From: Corynebacterium kefirresidentii
GTDB taxonomy: Bacteria > Actinomycetota > Actinomycetes > Mycobacteriales > Mycobacteriaceae
Direction: 5' to 3'
Length of the DNA stretch: 64,000 bases
Assembly (NCBI GenBank): GCA_002154655.1
Contig: NGUZ01000001.1
Coordinates: forward strand, 62,001-126,000
This document shows, piece after piece, positions 18,286 to 26,469 of the stretch (the first letter of the stretch is position 1; each line of letters opens with the position of its first letter). The notes beneath the pieces are model-generated. The model was not told the origin of the DNA, made no database searches, and saw only the letters and a program-made list of their open reading frames with translations. The position numbers were made by a program, and so were the translations under genes.

Positions 18286-18291
18286 TAGATT
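18286..18291 (+). promoter_or_regulatory. Putative -10 of leaderless RDD gene
   Basis: TAGATT lies 7 nt before the ATG at 18299. Confidence 0.4.
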
Positions 18292-18298
18292 GGTGAGC

Positions 18299-18772
18299 AT
18301 GGCAGATAAGCGTACGTGGCTCGACGGCCCAAATATTCCGGGCGAATACGATGATATGGAAGGCCCCGGTCGCTGGCCGGGAGAAAAGCTGGGTCTTCCG
18401 GAGTCCGGACCGGGGTCACTAGCTTCCGTTGGCCGCCGCGCCGGCGCTGTGGCGATTGACTGGATCGTGTGCATGCTCATCGCCAACCTGATCCACATGT
18501 TCACCACGGAATTCGGCGGTGTGGCTTTCTTGGGCTACGCCCTGTGGGTCATCATGGGCATCGTGTGTGGTTGGCTCTTTGCTCGCACCCCCGGCATGCT
18601 GCTGTTGGGTATGGGCGTGGCGCGACTCGACGTCCCCGGCGCCCGCGTGGGCCTGTGGCGGGCGGCGCTGCGCACGGTGCTCACCGGTGTGCTGTTCCCA
18701 GCGGCCATGGTTGATGCGGATGGACGCGGAATGCATGACCGAGCCACCGGTACCATCGTTATTCGCTCCTAG
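18299..18772 (+). CDS. RDD family membrane protein
   Basis: This protein has 157 residues. A hydrophilic N-terminus (ADKRTWLDGPNIPGEYDDMEGPGRWPGEKLGLP) precedes the RDD core: SVGRRAGAVAIDWIVCMLIANL as helix 1 with the R..A..D pattern, a second helix AFLGYALWVIMGIVCGWLF, and a third near WRAALRTVLTGVLFPAAM. It closes with the typical GRGMHDRATGTIV. RDD proteins are small integral membrane proteins of mostly unknown role, some linked to cation transport. It is divergent from glnA. Confidence 0.88.
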   Translation: MADKRTWLDGPNIPGEYDDMEGPGRWPGEKLGLPESGPGSLASVGRRAGAVAIDWIVCMLIANLIHMFTTEFGGVAFLGYALWVIMGIVCGWLFARTPGMLLLGMGVARLDVPGARVGLWRAALRTVLTGVLFPAAMVDADGRGMHDRATGTIVIRS

Positions 18773-18799
18773 GCCGCCCGGATTTTCCGGGCAAGAGAA

Positions 18800-18835
18800 A
18801 ATCCCTGCCACACCTCATATGGTGCGGCAGGGATT
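18800..18835. terminator. Bidirectional terminator
   Basis: A 15-bp stem (AATCCCTGCC.CACC/GGTG.GGCAGGGATT) with a 6-nt loop lies between the convergent RDD and DUF4191 genes. Confidence 0.75.
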
Positions 18836-18848
18836 CGCTTTAGGCGCC

Positions 18849-19634
18849 CTATTTATTCTTTTTGCGCTGCTGGGCGCGGCGCATGCGGCGGTTCATGCCG
18901 GCCATGTTCTGGGCCTGGTGGGGAACCGGGCCCTTGGGCATGCCCGGGGTGGTACCCGGCATGGAATCCATGGCTTCGATGCGGCGGATGTTTTCATAGG
19001 TCTCGTTCTTATTGAAGTTGCGCGGCAGCTTCATGACTTTATTGCGCAGCTTGGAAACGGGAACCTCGTCCTCGCCGTTGCCTACGAAGATCTCGTAGAT
19101 TGGAACGCCGCCGGCGATCTTGTCTACGCGCTTCTTAAGCTGGTTGAGAGTAGGGCGCACGCGGTTCTTATTGCCCTCGCACACGAAGATGACGCCGGCA
19201 TTGCCGATGACGCGGTGGATAAGATCCTGCTGGCGGGTGGCGGCCACGCCGGTTTTGACGGACCAGACGATGCCCACGGTATTGCGCAGCTGCTGCTCGA
19301 GTGCCCAGCCCGCAGCACCCGGCTGGTCTTCCACGCGCTTGTACATATCGCGCTCAAGGCGGCGGGTAAATAGGAACATTGCGAGCAGCGCGCCGATGCC
19401 CAAGCCCAGGATGAGCATGAACCACTGGCCGTTGAAAAGCGAGCCGATCAGGAAGAAGAGCAAGCCCATGCCCAGGAAGGCGCCCAGCATGATGGGGATA
19501 AGCGCCTTATCCTGCTTGCGCTGCATATTAAATGCTTGCCACATTTGGGACCAGGTTTGCTTACGCTGCTGGCGCTTGGCCGCGCGTTCTTGCTTCTTTG
19601 CAGCCTTTAGTGCTGCCTTGTCATCTTTCGCCAT
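18849..19634 (-). CDS. DUF4191 membrane protein
   Basis: This protein has 261 residues from ATG at 19634. The N-terminus is lysine-rich (DKAALKAAKKQERAAKRQQ). Two adjacent transmembrane helices follow (LIPIMLGAFLGMGLLFFLIG and FMLILGLGIGALLAMFLF, about 52-100). The cytoplasmic domain has AAGWALEQQLRNTVGIVWSVKTGVAATRQQD, the conserved core of the family. The C-terminus is basic (MNRRMRRAQQRKKNK). TAAAGT lies 7 nt upstream of the ATG, while GGAG is only 2 nt from it, so leaderless translation is more likely than SD-driven. It lies next to lipA, as in other corynebacteria. The function is unknown. Confidence 0.85.
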   Translation of the reverse strand: MAKDDKAALKAAKKQERAAKRQQRKQTWSQMWQAFNMQRKQDKALIPIMLGAFLGMGLLFFLIGSLFNGQWFMLILGLGIGALLAMFLFTRRLERDMYKRVEDQPGAAGWALEQQLRNTVGIVWSVKTGVAATRQQDLIHRVIGNAGVIFVCEGNKNRVRPTLNQLKKRVDKIAGGVPIYEIFVGNGEDEVPVSKLRNKVMKLPRNFNKNETYENIRRIEAMDSMPGTTPGMPKGPVPHQAQNMAGMNRRMRRAQQRKKNK

Positions 19635-19671
19635 GGCTCCTACTTTAAAGGTCAACGGGCATAAATGTTAA

Positions 19672-19699
19672 AACGGCCCACGCGAAAACGCAGGCCGTT
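19672..19699 (-). terminator. lipA terminator
   Basis: A 7-bp stem AACGGCC/GGCCGTT is followed by TTTTAAC on the minus strand, just after lipA. Confidence 0.6.
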
Positions 19700-19714
19700 A
19701 TGAAAACGTGTGGT

Positions 19715-20806
19715 TTAGCGGACGGTGGCCGCCGCCGAATTCGCATTAGCCGGAGCCTTGGCCATGCGGGTGGTCACGGGGGTTTCTTCCGATGGGCCGT
19801 ATTTCTCCAGCAGGGTGGAGGCCTCTTGGGCGGTAGCACCCTGGGAAGTCTCCGCCAAGTGCTTGAGGTTCTCCGGCAGCTCGAAGCCGCGCTTTTCCAT
19901 GGCCTGCACGTAGAGGCGGCCGGCGCGGTAAGAAGAACGCACCAGCGGGCCGGACATGACGCCGCCGAAGCCGAGTTCCTTAGCCAGCTTGGAGTGGGCC
20001 ACGAATTCCTCCGGGCGCACCCAGCGCTCAATCGGGTGGAAGCGCGGGCCGGGGCGCAGGTACTGAGTGATCGTGATGATATCGCAGCCAGCAGAACGCA
20101 GGTCACGCAATGCTTCCTCGACCTCGTCCTCGGTCTCGCCCATGCCCAAAATCAGGTTGGACTTGGTAATGAGGCCATAATCATGTGCCTGGCGGATGAC
20201 GTCCAAGGAGCGCTCGTAGCGGAAGGCCGGGCGGATGCGCTTAAAGATGCGCGGCACGGTCTCCAGGTTGTGCGCGAAGACCTCCGGCTTGGCCTCGAAG
20301 ACCTCCTCCAGCAGGTCCGGTTTGCCAGAGAAATCCGGGGTGAGGTTTTCCACGCCGGTGTGGGGGTTAAGCTCGTGAATCTTGCGCACGACCTCGGCGT
20401 AGAGCCATGCACCCTCATCGGGGAGATCATCGCGGGTAACACCGGTAATGGTGGTGTAGTTAAGGTCCATTTCCCGGATATTCTCGGCTACGCGGCGCGG
20501 TTCATCGCGGTCTAGTTCTTCCGGCTTGCCGGTGGCAATATCGCAGAAGTCGCAGCGGCGGGTGCACTTATCGCCACCGATGAGGAAGGTAGCCTCGCGG
20601 GATTCCCAGCACTCGTGGATATTCGGGCAACCTGCCTCCTGACACACGGTGTGCAGGGAGGCCCCAGCCACGCGGGACTTCATGTCCTCATAGCCCGGGC
20701 CAGTGCGAACCTGGTTGCGGATCCAGCGTGGCTTTTGTTCGATGGGTGACTCCGCATTCTTCTTTTCAATGCGGAGCATCTTGCGTCCTTCAGGCTTAAC
20801 AGTCAC
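19715..20806 (-). CDS. lipA: Lipoyl synthase (radical SAM)
   Basis: The protein has 363 residues from GTG at 20806 (an alternative GTG at 20815 adds three residues); 20806 is preferred because TAAAGT stands 7 nt before it. LipA inserts two sulfurs into octanoyl groups on lipoyl domains. The auxiliary cluster motif [12 protein letters not shown] (about 55) and radical SAM motif CTRRCDFC (about 83) supply the two 4Fe-4S clusters, and the C-terminal RSSYR serine ligand is present near 300. It acts after LipB (next upstream gene). Its likely targets, GcvH and AceF, are encoded in the same block. Confidence 0.97.
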   Translation of the reverse strand: MTVKPEGRKMLRIEKKNAESPIEQKPRWIRNQVRTGPGYEDMKSRVAGASLHTVCQEAGCPNIHECWESREATFLIGGDKCTRRCDFCDIATGKPEELDRDEPRRVAENIREMDLNYTTITGVTRDDLPDEGAWLYAEVVRKIHELNPHTGVENLTPDFSGKPDLLEEVFEAKPEVFAHNLETVPRIFKRIRPAFRYERSLDVIRQAHDYGLITKSNLILGMGETEDEVEEALRDLRSAGCDIITITQYLRPGPRFHPIERWVRPEEFVAHSKLAKELGFGGVMSGPLVRSSYRAGRLYVQAMEKRGFELPENLKHLAETSQGATAQEASTLLEKYGPSEETPVTTRMAKAPANANSAAATVR

Positions 20807-20813
20807 AAAACTC

Positions 20814-20819
20814 ACTTTA
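20814..20819 (-). promoter_or_regulatory. Putative -10 of leaderless lipA
   Basis: TAAAGT on the minus strand lies 7 nt before the GTG at 20806. Confidence 0.45.
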
Positions 20820-20899
20820 TCGGTTGATGGTGGTGATGGCTAATAGCTCTTCTAGGTATAAGTCGCCGCGGTCACATCCTATTCCGCGCCAACCCCAAA

Positions 20900-21709
20900 C
20901 TAGGGTTCTTGCCGCGCTTGCCGACGCCTCTCCCGTGCCCTTTCATTCGCTAACTTAGTGGGATCCGGGGCGGAGCCAAAGGTGTGGTCGGCAACGATGA
21001 GGCGGCCCGAAAGGGCGTCGTCAAGCGCCTGCAACAGCGGTTGGGTGGCATCTTCGAGGCTGACCTCGTGGCCGAGTTCTAGGGACAAGGTAGTCACGTC
21101 GGCGTCATCGATGCCACAAGCCACGATGTGGTCGTAGTATTCCAGCGTATTGCAGCAGTTAAGCGCAAGACCGTGCATGGTCACCCCGCGGGTAATGCGG
21201 ATTCCAAGAGCGGCAATCTTGCGGTCACGCTTCGGGGCGGCCGGATCCTTGGCTTCGGTAGTGGAAGGAACCCACACGCCCGAGCGGCCATCGATGCGCC
21301 CGGCGGTGGTCACCCCCATCTGGCGTACCGTTTGGATGGTGGCTTCCTCGAGGCGGCGGACGTAGTCGACGACGTCGACGGGCTCGGCCAATTTGATAAT
21401 GGGGTAGATGACCAGCTGGCCTTCGCCATGCCAGGTGATGCGCCCGCCACGGTCAACGGTGATAACGGGCAGGCCGTTATCTGGCATATCTTCCGGTTGG
21501 GTGCGCTTGCCGGCGGTATAGATATTGGGGTGTTCGACTACGAGCACCACATCGTCTTGTTCCCCCTTGGCGCGCGCGGCTGCTACCTCGGCCTGGTAGT
21601 CCCAGGCCTCCTGGTAGTCCATCCGGCCCAAGAAACGGACCTCTAATGGATTATCGGAGGCGCGGATAGAGCGCTCGGCGGGGAAGAAAGGATCGCGTGG
21701 TGCAGTCAT
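20900..21709 (-). CDS. lipB: Octanoyl-ACP:protein octanoyltransferase
   Basis: This 269-residue enzyme moves octanoyl groups from acyl carrier protein to the lysine of lipoyl domains. Conserved elements are [13 protein letters not shown] (about 57-69), [17 protein letters not shown], the catalytic Lys in [11 protein letters not shown] (about 168) and the catalytic Cys in [14 protein letters not shown] (about 197). It lies upstream of lipA on the same strand with an 84-94 nt gap. A strong terminator separates it from the gcv genes upstream, so it has its own promoter. Confidence 0.95.
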   Translation of the reverse strand: MTAPRDPFFPAERSIRASDNPLEVRFLGRMDYQEAWDYQAEVAAARAKGEQDDVVLVVEHPNIYTAGKRTQPEDMPDNGLPVITVDRGGRITWHGEGQLVIYPIIKLAEPVDVVDYVRRLEEATIQTVRQMGVTTAGRIDGRSGVWVPSTTEAKDPAAPKRDRKIAALGIRITRGVTMHGLALNCCNTLEYYDHIVACGIDDADVTTLSLELGHEVSLEDATQPLLQALDDALSGRLIVADHTFGSAPDPTKLANERARERRRQARQEP

Positions 21710-21747
21710 AGACTCAAAGTTTCCTCTGGTGCGGCGGGCAAAGCAAA

Positions 21748-21778
21748 GCGGGAGGGTGCGCGTGGCACACCCTCCCGC
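21748..21778 (-). terminator. Terminator of the gcv operon
   Basis: An 11-bp GC-rich stem GCGGGAGGGTG/CACCCTCCCGC is followed on the minus strand by CTTTGCTTTG, just after gcvH. Confidence 0.75.
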
Positions 21779-21789
21779 GTGGGGTCGAA

Positions 21790-22182
21790 TTAATCTAGGC
21801 CGTTGGCGGATGCATAAGCGGCAGCATCCATGAGCTCGCCGGCCTCATCAACCTCAACCTCGAAGAGCCAGCCTTCGCCGAACGGGTCGTTGTTGATGAC
21901 AGCGTAGTCATCGTGCACATCCTCGTTAACGGCCTTTACGGTGCCGGTGACAGGGGAGTAGAGGTCAGAGACGGACTTCGTGGATTCGACCTCGCCACAA
22001 GACTCGCCGGCGGTAACGGTATCGCCTACCTCCGGCAGTTCGGCGAAGACGACCTCACCGAGGCGGTCAGCAGCCACGGAAGTAATGCCGATGCGCACGG
22101 TAGCGCCAGCAACGGCGTCAGCGGCAGCGTTGACCCACTCGTGGTCTTCGGAGTAGGAAAAATCTTGAGGAAGGTTAGCCAT
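21790..22182 (-). CDS. gcvH: Glycine cleavage system H protein
   Basis: This 130-residue lipoyl carrier shuttles the aminomethyl group between GcvP and GcvT. It has the H-protein signature [11 protein letters not shown] at the N-terminus and the lipoylation Lys69 in [16 protein letters not shown]. The C-terminus [12 protein letters not shown] is typical. It is last in the gcvP-gcvT-gcvH operon, 36 nt after gcvT, with an AAAGGA SD. It is a likely substrate of the neighbouring LipB/LipA. Confidence 0.97.
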   Translation of the reverse strand: MANLPQDFSYSEDHEWVNAAADAVAGATVRIGITSVAADRLGEVVFAELPEVGDTVTAGESCGEVESTKSVSDLYSPVTGTVKAVNEDVHDDYAVINNDPFGEGWLFEVEVDEAGELMDAAAYASANGLD

Positions 22183-22218
22183 GGTGATGTAGTCCTTTCG
22201 GGCTGGTTGAAAAGATGC

Positions 22219-23331
22219 TTACTTATCGCGCTTATAGAACGGCAACGCGGTTACTTCAAAAGGATAGCGCTTACCGCGAATCTCCACCTCTACAGCGGAG
22301 CCGGGCTCGAGGTTCGCGCCGGTATTCAGCAGCGCGATGGCCACTGGGTGTCCCAGAGTGGGGGAAGGCTGGCCGGAGGTGACCGTGCCTACCTTCTCAT
22401 CGCCCACGAAAACCTCGGCACCGGCACGCGCTGCGCGGCGCTGCTCGGAGGTGAGACCGGTGATCGCTACCTGCGGGCCTTCTGCAGCGCGCTGGCGGAT
22501 GACCTCGGAGCCGACGAAATCGGCCTCCTTCTTGGCAAAGGCACGGGCCATGCCCGCCTCTATCGGGGTGATGTCGCGGGAGAGCTCGTTGCCGTAAAGC
22601 GGCATGCCGGCCTCGAGGCGTAGGGAATCGCGGGCGGCGAGGCCGCACGGCTTGAGGTCGTATTCTGCACCGGCCTTGAGCAGCTCTTCCCACAGCTGCG
22701 CGGCATCGGAGTTGTACACAATGAGCTCGAAGCCATCCTCACCGGTGTAGCCGGTGCGCGCGATGATGGCGAAGGTGCGCGCCACCTTACCCATGGTGGC
22801 GGCGTAATAGCCGAGGTTATAGACCTCGTCCTGCTTATTGTCTTCCACCAACGGAACGAGGATTTCTGCGGCCTTAGGCCCCTGGACGGCGATCATGGCC
22901 ACGTCACGGGACTCGTTCTTCAAAGTGACATCGAAGCCCTCGGCGCGCTTGTTGAGCTCGTCCCACACGGTATCGGCGTTGCCTGCATTCGGGACGACGA
23001 GGAATTTATCTTCCTCAAAGCGGTAGGTAATGAGGTCATCGATGATGCCGCCGTCTTCGGCGGTGATCATGGAGTACTTGGCCTTGCCCACCTTGAGGGG
23101 CTCAAAGTTGGAGATGAAGGAATAGGACAAGAACTTGCCGGCGTCGGCGCCGTTGACCCAGATTTCGCCCATATGAGACAGGTCAAAGAGACCGGCGCTG
23201 TTGCGTACAGCGCGGTGCTCGTCTAGCTCGTTCTGGTACTTCAGCGGCATGTTCCATGGGCCGAAGGCCGTAAAGGTGGCGCCGAGTTTCTCGTGTTCGG
23301 CATTGAGCGGGGAGGTAAGTAGTTCGGTCAT
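22219..23331 (-). CDS. gcvT: Glycine cleavage system T protein (aminomethyltransferase)
   Basis: This 370-residue enzyme transfers the methylene group from H-protein-bound aminomethyl to tetrahydrofolate, releasing ammonia. Typical motifs are FDLSHMGEIWVNG (about 49), VQGPKAAEILVPL (about 150), ARTGYTGEDGFELIV (about 190), MPLYGNELSRDITPIEAGM (about 238) and a C-terminal beta-barrel with SGQPSPTLGHPVAIALL. It starts 2 nt before the gcvP stop region, consistent with one operon. Confidence 0.97.
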   Translation of the reverse strand: MTELLTSPLNAEHEKLGATFTAFGPWNMPLKYQNELDEHRAVRNSAGLFDLSHMGEIWVNGADAGKFLSYSFISNFEPLKVGKAKYSMITAEDGGIIDDLITYRFEEDKFLVVPNAGNADTVWDELNKRAEGFDVTLKNESRDVAMIAVQGPKAAEILVPLVEDNKQDEVYNLGYYAATMGKVARTFAIIARTGYTGEDGFELIVYNSDAAQLWEELLKAGAEYDLKPCGLAARDSLRLEAGMPLYGNELSRDITPIEAGMARAFAKKEADFVGSEVIRQRAAEGPQVAITGLTSEQRRAARAGAEVFVGDEKVGTVTSGQPSPTLGHPVAIALLNTGANLEPGSAVEVEIRGKRYPFEVTALPFYKRDK

Positions 23332-23333
23332 GT

Positions 23334-26177
23334 TTATTCCTCAGAATCGTCGATATCGAATGCTTCCGGCGGCGGGCAGCTGCAGACCAAATTGCGATCA
23401 CCATAGGCCTCGTCGATGCGGCGCACCGGCGGGAAGTACTTGTAGCTGTGGCGCAGGGATTTCACTGGCCAAGCGGCCTTTTCTCGGCTGAAGACAAAGT
23501 CCCACGTATCGGCGCTAACGGACTCCGCGGTAAACGGAGCATGGTGGATGACGGAGCCTTCGTAGGACACCTGGCCGTCGATGATTTCCTGGATCTCGGC
23601 GCGGATGGTGCGCATTGCCTCGATGAAACGATCCAGCTCGCCCAAGTCCTCGGACTCGGTGGGCTCCACCATGAGGGTGCCGGCCACCGGGAAAGCCAGG
23701 GTCGGGGCGTGGAAGCCAAAGTCTACGAGGCGCTTGGCGACGTCCGCGGCGGTGACCCCAGAGGCGTCGGTAAGCGCGCGCAGATCCAGGATGCATTCAT
23801 GGGCCACTAAGCCAGCATTGCCGGTGTAGAGCACAGGGAAGGAATCTTCCAGGGACTTGGCCAGGTAATTTGCGCCCAAAATTGCGTGCGCGGAGGCTTG
23901 AGCAAGTCCCTGCGCGCCGCTCATAGCTAGGTATGCCCAGGAAATCGGCAGCACACCGGCCGAGCCGTACTTGGTACTGGTAATCGGCACGCCTTGCCCA
24001 ACCGGGGTAGCAGTGGTTGCATCCAGCAGCGGATCCGCGGCATTGGTGGGCAGGAACGGGATAAGGTGCTCGGCCACTGCTACTGGACCCACGCCTGGGC
24101 CGCCACCGCCATGCGGAATGGTAAAGGTCTTGTGCAGGTTGAGGTGGGACACATCGCCGCCGAACTGCCCTGGGCGGGCCCAGCCGGTCAGCGCGTTCAT
24201 ATTCGCACCGTCAATGTAGACCTGGCCGCCCACCGCGTGAACCTTATCGCAAACATCGCGAACCTCTGGGTCAAAGACGCCGTGGGTGGACGGGTAGGTC
24301 ACCATGATACCGGCGATGTGGTTGCCATGCTTGGCAATCTTTTCATCCAAATCCGCCAGATCAATAGAGCCGTCGTCCGCGGTCTTTACCACCACAACGC
24401 GCAGGTTAGCCAGCGTAGCCGAGGCCGCGTTTGTGCCATGCGCGGAAGCCGGGATGAGTACTACATCGCGCTCGTTATCGCCATTGGCTACGTGGTAGCG
24501 GCGGATGGCCAAAAGGCCGGCCAACTCTCCCTGGGATCCGGCGTTGGGCTGGATAGAGACCTTGGCATAGCCGGTGATCTCGGCTAACCAACCTTCAATT
24601 TCCTCGACCAGTGCGCGCCAGCCAGCGGTTGTCTCTTCCGGTGCGTACGGGTGGATACCTGCAAACTCCGGCCAGGAAATTGGCTCCATGGCGGCGGTGG
24701 GGTTGAGCTTCATGGTGCAAGACCCCAGCGGGATCATGGTGCGGTCAAGCGCCAAGTCCTTATCAGCCAGCTTGCGCAGGTAGCGCAACATCTGGGTTTC
24801 GGAGTGGATGCGGTTGAAGACCTCGTGCTGGAGTGGCTCCTGGCTGCGCTGCAGGCTCTTAGGCAGGTCGAAGTCAGCCTCAGTCGCCTCAGCGCCGAAG
24901 GCTTGGGCGAGCTTGGCGACGTCCTCCTTAGTCGCCGACTCACCGAAGGACACCGATACCTTGTCCTCACCGATCGCGCGCACGAGGTATCCCTCCTTCT
25001 GGAGGTTTTCCTTGATGCTGGTGGCATCCACGCCGGCGACGGTGACAGTATCGAAGAAGTCTTCAGATACCAGCTGCTTTCCGGCATCCTTGACGGATTG
25101 GGCGAAGCTGGAGGCAAGCCCACGCACGCGCTGTGCGATAGCCTTGAGGCCTTGCGGACCGTGGTAGACGGCGTACATGGAGGCGACATTAGCTAGCAAC
25201 GCCTGCGCAGTACAGATATTAGAGGTGGCGCGCTCGCGGCGAATGTGCTGCTCGCGAGTCTGCAGTGCCAAGCGGTAGGCCGGGCGACCATCCGCGTCCT
25301 TAGAAACACCGACGATGCGGCCAGGCATCTGCCGCTTGAGTTTTTCTGTAACCGCCATATATGCAGCGTGCGGGCCACCGAAGAAGAGCGGCACGCCGAA
25401 GCGCTGGGAGGAACCGAGTACGATATCGGCGCCCAGTGAGCCAGGGCCTTCCAAGAGAAGCAGGGAAAGCGGGTCGGTGGCCACAGCGGCCAGCGCGCCG
25501 CGGGTATGCAGCTCCTCGATGAGGGAAGAGGGATCAAAAATGTCGCCCTCGGTGCCGGTGTAGGCAATGACGGCGCCAATGAGGTCCTCGCCTACGAGGC
25601 CTTCGCGCAGGTCGACGATTTCCACCTCGAGGTCAATCGCGCGGGCACGCTCCGCGGCGACGGTAAGCACCTGCGGGTGCAGGCGGGAATCGAGCACTAC
25701 ACGGCGGCCCTTCTTTACCGCACGGGACATCAGGCCCACGGCCTCAGCCGCAGCAGAAGCCTCATCCAAGAGAGAGGCATTCGCAATCGGTAGTCCAGTG
25801 AGGGATTCAATCATGGTCTGGAAATTCAGCAGCGCTTCCAGACGCCCCTGGGAAATCTCCGGCTGGTACGGCGTATAAGCGGTATACCAACCAGCATCTT
25901 CTAGTAGACCGCGGCGGATGACCGCTGGGGTGAGGGTATCTGAAAAGCCCTGACCATAGAAAGGCTTGAGCACAGTGTTCTGGTTGGCGTACTCCCGCAA
26001 CGTAGCCTGTGCTTCATCCTCCGAGAGTGCCTCAGGAAGCTGAGGCAATTCTGCGGCGCGGATCTGGGAGGGAATGGCGGCATCGACCAGCGCGTCCACG
26101 CTGTCGTAGCCTACCTTCGCAAGCATGGTGGCCTGCTCCGTAGAATCCGGCCCTAGGTGGCGGGAGATGAATTCCAT
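23334..26177 (-). CDS. gcvP: Glycine dehydrogenase (decarboxylating), P protein
   Basis: The protein has 947 residues, full length for the fused homodimeric GcvP. It decarboxylates glycine and loads the aminomethyl group on GcvH. The N-terminus [17 protein letters not shown] and the PLP lysine in [18 protein letters not shown] (about 683) are present, as are [13 protein letters not shown] and the [12 protein letters not shown] glycine-binding region. It is the first gene of gcvPTH. C. glutamicum, to my knowledge, has no glycine cleavage system, so this operon is an addition to the otherwise syntenic lipA-lipB-aceF block. Confidence 0.97.
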   Translation of the reverse strand: MEFISRHLGPDSTEQATMLAKVGYDSVDALVDAAIPSQIRAAELPQLPEALSEDEAQATLREYANQNTVLKPFYGQGFSDTLTPAVIRRGLLEDAGWYTAYTPYQPEISQGRLEALLNFQTMIESLTGLPIANASLLDEASAAAEAVGLMSRAVKKGRRVVLDSRLHPQVLTVAAERARAIDLEVEIVDLREGLVGEDLIGAVIAYTGTEGDIFDPSSLIEELHTRGALAAVATDPLSLLLLEGPGSLGADIVLGSSQRFGVPLFFGGPHAAYMAVTEKLKRQMPGRIVGVSKDADGRPAYRLALQTREQHIRRERATSNICTAQALLANVASMYAVYHGPQGLKAIAQRVRGLASSFAQSVKDAGKQLVSEDFFDTVTVAGVDATSIKENLQKEGYLVRAIGEDKVSVSFGESATKEDVAKLAQAFGAEATEADFDLPKSLQRSQEPLQHEVFNRIHSETQMLRYLRKLADKDLALDRTMIPLGSCTMKLNPTAAMEPISWPEFAGIHPYAPEETTAGWRALVEEIEGWLAEITGYAKVSIQPNAGSQGELAGLLAIRRYHVANGDNERDVVLIPASAHGTNAASATLANLRVVVVKTADDGSIDLADLDEKIAKHGNHIAGIMVTYPSTHGVFDPEVRDVCDKVHAVGGQVYIDGANMNALTGWARPGQFGGDVSHLNLHKTFTIPHGGGGPGVGPVAVAEHLIPFLPTNAADPLLDATTATPVGQGVPITSTKYGSAGVLPISWAYLAMSGAQGLAQASAHAILGANYLAKSLEDSFPVLYTGNAGLVAHECILDLRALTDASGVTAADVAKRLVDFGFHAPTLAFPVAGTLMVEPTESEDLGELDRFIEAMRTIRAEIQEIIDGQVSYEGSVIHHAPFTAESVSADTWDFVFSREKAAWPVKSLRHSYKYFPPVRRIDEAYGDRNLVCSCPPPEAFDIDDSEE

Positions 26178-26415
26178 GTCAGTGAGACTCCTTAGTGGGG
26201 GACAATGGCTATAACCGCCCTAATTATATGTTTAATAATGGGTGAGCCGATCCCCCTTGAGAAACTTTTATGCACCGCATCACTATCTAAGGTGGCTCCT
26301 AAGGCGCTCACCACGGGCTTAGAGGGATCACCCGCGAAAAGCCTCGAATAAAACGGGATGGATGGTTCAGCTAAAGGTGGATCTATCACCCCCACTTGGC
26401 ACCCCAGACATGGCA
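26178..26415 (-). promoter_or_regulatory. gcvP upstream region, no riboswitch recognised
   Basis: TATAAT (about 26224-26229, minus strand) is the best -10 candidate, leaving a leader of about 45 nt with the SD AAGGAG. I searched for the paired glycine aptamer core and did not find it. A weak inverted repeat (GGTG..CACC around 26290-26315) is visible upstream of the -10. Confidence 0.4.
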
Positions 26416-26452
26416 AAAGCCTTCCAGCCCCGCAGTGGGGCTGGAAGGCTTT
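26416..26452 (-). terminator. aceF terminator
   Basis: A 16-bp perfect stem from AAAGCCTTCCAGCCCC with a 5-nt loop ends in TTTT on the minus strand. Confidence 0.85.
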
Positions 26453-26469
26453 AAGCGGCGATAGAACCT

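Noticed and set aside
18182..18298. AmtR site at glnA
   Set aside because: Only a CTATAG half-element is visible; not enough for a feature call.
26178..26415. Glycine riboswitch before gcvP
   Set aside because: Core aptamer sequence not found by eye.
26192..26416. 74-codon ORF upstream of gcvP
   Set aside because: No SD, overlaps the aceF terminator and the gcvP promoter; no recognisable content.
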